A stretch of 5,845 nucleotides of DNA, taken from positions 1-5,845 of the forward strand of contig JAEEPV010000150.1 in assembly GCA_016284975.1 (NCBI GenBank), written 5' to 3'. Each line of letters opens with the position of its first letter. The first letter of the stretch is position 1. A program made the position numbers and the translations under genes. This document shows, one piece after another, positions 4,110 through 5,845 of this stretch. The notes beneath the pieces were generated by a model. That model worked only from the letters and a program-made list of their open reading frames with translations. It was not told the origin of the DNA and ran no database searches. This DNA is from Solobacterium sp. (GTDB taxonomy: Bacteria > Bacillota_I > Bacilli_A > Erysipelotrichales > Erysipelotrichaceae).

Positions 4110-5845
4110 ATGACCATGAGACCGGGCGGCGGTCTGGGCCGCGGCATGCGCAATTTCATGACGGAAGAAGAAAAGGCAAACGCTCCGAAAGTAACAAAAG
4201 AGCTGCTTGCCCGGATTTTTTCCTGGCTGAAGCCGTATTATGTACAGTTTCTGCTGACCCTGCTGTGCATCATCATATCCTCATTCCTTTCGATTCTTCC
4301 TTCGGTACTGACCGGTGAGATCATCGATAAGGGATTGATCGGCCGCAATCTTCCGCTGCTGATCCGTCTGATTCTGTTGTCTCTGGCAGTGACATTCGGG
4401 TCGAATCTGATCGGAGTTGCGGAATCCTATCTGAATTCCTGGATTGCCCAGCATATTACCTTTGACATGCGCAACAAGATGTATCGTCATCTTGAAAGCA
4501 TGTCACAGCGCTTTTTCACCTCAAATAATCAGGGTGATATCATCACCCGGATGACATCCGATATCGATGGGGTGCAGCGTACGATTACTTCGACGTTCAC
4601 CAGTATTCTATCCAACACAATCACGCTTGTTGTCGCGCTGATCGCCATGTTTCAGAGAAACTGGATGCTGGCGATTGTCGGTATCGTAATCGTACCGCTG
4701 TTCGTACTTCCGACCCGTGCGGCCGGAAAGACCAGATGGTCTTTGACGAAAGAGGCGCAGGAATGCAATGACGAAATCAACGGTATTCTGAATGAAACGC
4801 TGTCCGTAAGCGGACAGACACTCGTCAAGCTCTTCTGCAAGGAAGAAGAGGAATATCAGAAATACGAAGATGCCAACCGGCGGATGATCAATCTCAACAT
4901 CAAGGAATCCATGGCCGGCAGATGGTTTATGGTCGTGATTTCCACATTCTCTTCCATCGGACCGATGATGCTGTATCTTGTCGGCGGCATCATCATGATG
5001 AAGTATGATGATACTCTGACCGTCGGTGATATTACCGTTCTCGTTACACTGCTTGGACGCATGTATGGTCCGGTAAACAGCCTGCTGAACATTCAGGTAG
5101 ACTGGATCCGTTCCATGGCTTTGTTTACCCGTATCTTTGAATACTTCGATATGAAGCCGGAGATCGAAAATCCCGAGCATCCGATTATTCCGGATACATC
5201 AACGGGATGCGTGAAATTTGACCACGTGCGCTTCAGCTATGATCCCCCGCATGAGATCCTCAAGGATATCTGCTTTGAGCTTCCGGCGGGCAACAGTATC
5301 GCTCTGGTCGGACCCTCCGGTTCCGGAAAGAGTACGACGGTCAATCTGATCCCGCGTCTGTACGATGCGACCGGGGGAACGGTCTACTTTGAAAACGTGG
5401 ATGTGAAACAGCTTGATCTGACCTGGCTGAGATCCAGGATCGGTGTAGTAACACAGGATACGTATCTCTTCAATGGTACGATCCGTGAAAACCTGCTTTA
5501 CGCAAAACCGGATGCCACGGAAGAAGATCTGATCGATGCCTGCAAAAAGGCAAATATCTATGACTTTATTGAAAAGCAGGAAGAAGGATTTGAAACCGTT
5601 GTCGGCAACCGCGGCTTGAAACTCTCCGGAGGAGAGAAACAGCGTATTTCCATTGCCCGCATCCTTCTGAAGGATCCGTCGCTTCTGATCTTTGATGAAG
5701 CGACTTCGGCGCTGGATTCGATCAGTGAACAGAAGATTCAGGATGCGATCGAGCCGCTTATTGAAAGCCGGACATCAATTTTGATCGCACATCGTCTCAG
5801 TACGATCCTTGCGGCCGATGAGATCCTGGTCATCAAAGACGGCAT
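4110..5845 (+). CDS. ABC exporter half-transporter, permease plus ATPase (3' partial)
   Basis: 578 codons are visible before the window ends. A Gly/Arg-rich start (MTMRPGGGLGRGMR) leads into a type I exporter transmembrane domain (about residues 35-340), with hydrophobic spans near 47-68, 84-104, 163-182, 185-202 and 272-298. The nucleotide-binding domain begins at about 368: A-loop Y377, Walker A GPSGSGKST (401-409), Q-loop Q449, signature LSGGE (505-509), Walker B LLIFDE with catalytic E530, D-loop SALD, and H-loop H561. All ATPase residues are canonical, so the site should be active. The layout is that of MsbA/BmrA/LmrA-type multidrug or lipid exporters, which act as dimers in the cytoplasmic membrane. 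Homo- or heterodimer and substrate cannot be decided; a partner gene could lie beyond the edge. Only the last few dozen residues should be missing, judging by family length. Confidence 0.96.
   Translation, partial: MTMRPGGGLGRGMRNFMTEEEKANAPKVTKELLARIFSWLKPYYVQFLLTLLCIIISSFLSILPSVLTGEIIDKGLIGRNLPLLIRLILLSLAVTFGSNLIGVAESYLNSWIAQHITFDMRNKMYRHLESMSQRFFTSNNQGDIITRMTSDIDGVQRTITSTFTSILSNTITLVVALIAMFQRNWMLAIVGIVIVPLFVLPTRAAGKTRWSLTKEAQECNDEINGILNETLSVSGQTLVKLFCKEEEEYQKYEDANRRMINLNIKESMAGRWFMVVISTFSSIGPMMLYLVGGIIMMKYDDTLTVGDITVLVTLLGRMYGPVNSLLNIQVDWIRSMALFTRIFEYFDMKPEIENPEHPIIPDTSTGCVKFDHVRFSYDPPHEILKDICFELPAGNSIALVGPSGSGKSTTVNLIPRLYDATGGTVYFENVDVKQLDLTWLRSRIGVVTQDTYLFNGTIRENLLYAKPDATEEDLIDACKKANIYDFIEKQEEGFETVVGNRGLKLSGGEKQRISIARILLKDPSLLIFDEATSALDSISEQKIQDAIEPLIESRTSILIAHRLSTILAADEILVIKDG

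Noticed and set aside
4608..5180. 190-codon minus-strand frame opposite the ABC transporter
   Set aside because: It is an antisense shadow of the conserved transmembrane and linker region, with low-complexity His/Asp/Arg-rich translation.

Overview
The window reads as a chromosomal housekeeping block from a Bacillota (Firmicutes) bacterium of roughly balanced GC. The basis is the gene order ffh(tail)-rpsP-khpA-rimM-trmD, strong AGGAGG-type ribosome binding sites, and sigma-A-like promoters with U-rich intrinsic terminators. An Erysipelotrichia-like or clostridial host is a guess only. All convincing genes lie on the + strand.

Layout: 1-129 is the C-terminal tail of a Met-rich protein, most likely Ffh (SRP54), closed by a hairpin terminator (135-167). 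258-767 is a free-standing glucose-type PTS EIIA (crr-like) with its own promoter and terminator. 854-1414 carries rpsP (ribosomal protein S16) and khpA (KH-domain RNA-binding protein). 1463-2688 carries rimM and trmD, which overlap by ATGA. 2720-4073 holds an unrecognised 287-residue protein overlapping a GNAT acetyltransferase gene. From 4110 to the window edge runs an ABC exporter half-transporter (TMD plus NBD), cut off shortly after its H-loop. No gene-free stretch exceeds about 130 bases.

How it works together: Ffh (membrane targeting), S16, KhpA, RimM (30S maturation) and TrmD (tRNA m1G37) are the usual translation/ribosome-assembly cluster. Here it is interrupted by a sugar-PTS gene and split into short transcription units. 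At the crr/rpsP, khpA/rimM and trmD/287-aa boundaries, an intrinsic terminator hairpin overlaps or touches the predicted promoter of the next unit. At crr/rpsP the terminator's 3' arm contains a perfect TTGACA -35 box. rplS, which commonly follows trmD in Bacillota, is absent at that place.

I see no CRISPR array, mobile element, tRNA or rRNA, and no clearly new defence or biosynthetic system. The points worth a second look are the fused terminator-promoter junctions, the inserted crr gene, the Asp-to-Glu change at the TrmD catalytic position, the unknown 287-residue protein with a possible leaderless start, and a marked excess of GATC/GGATCC.
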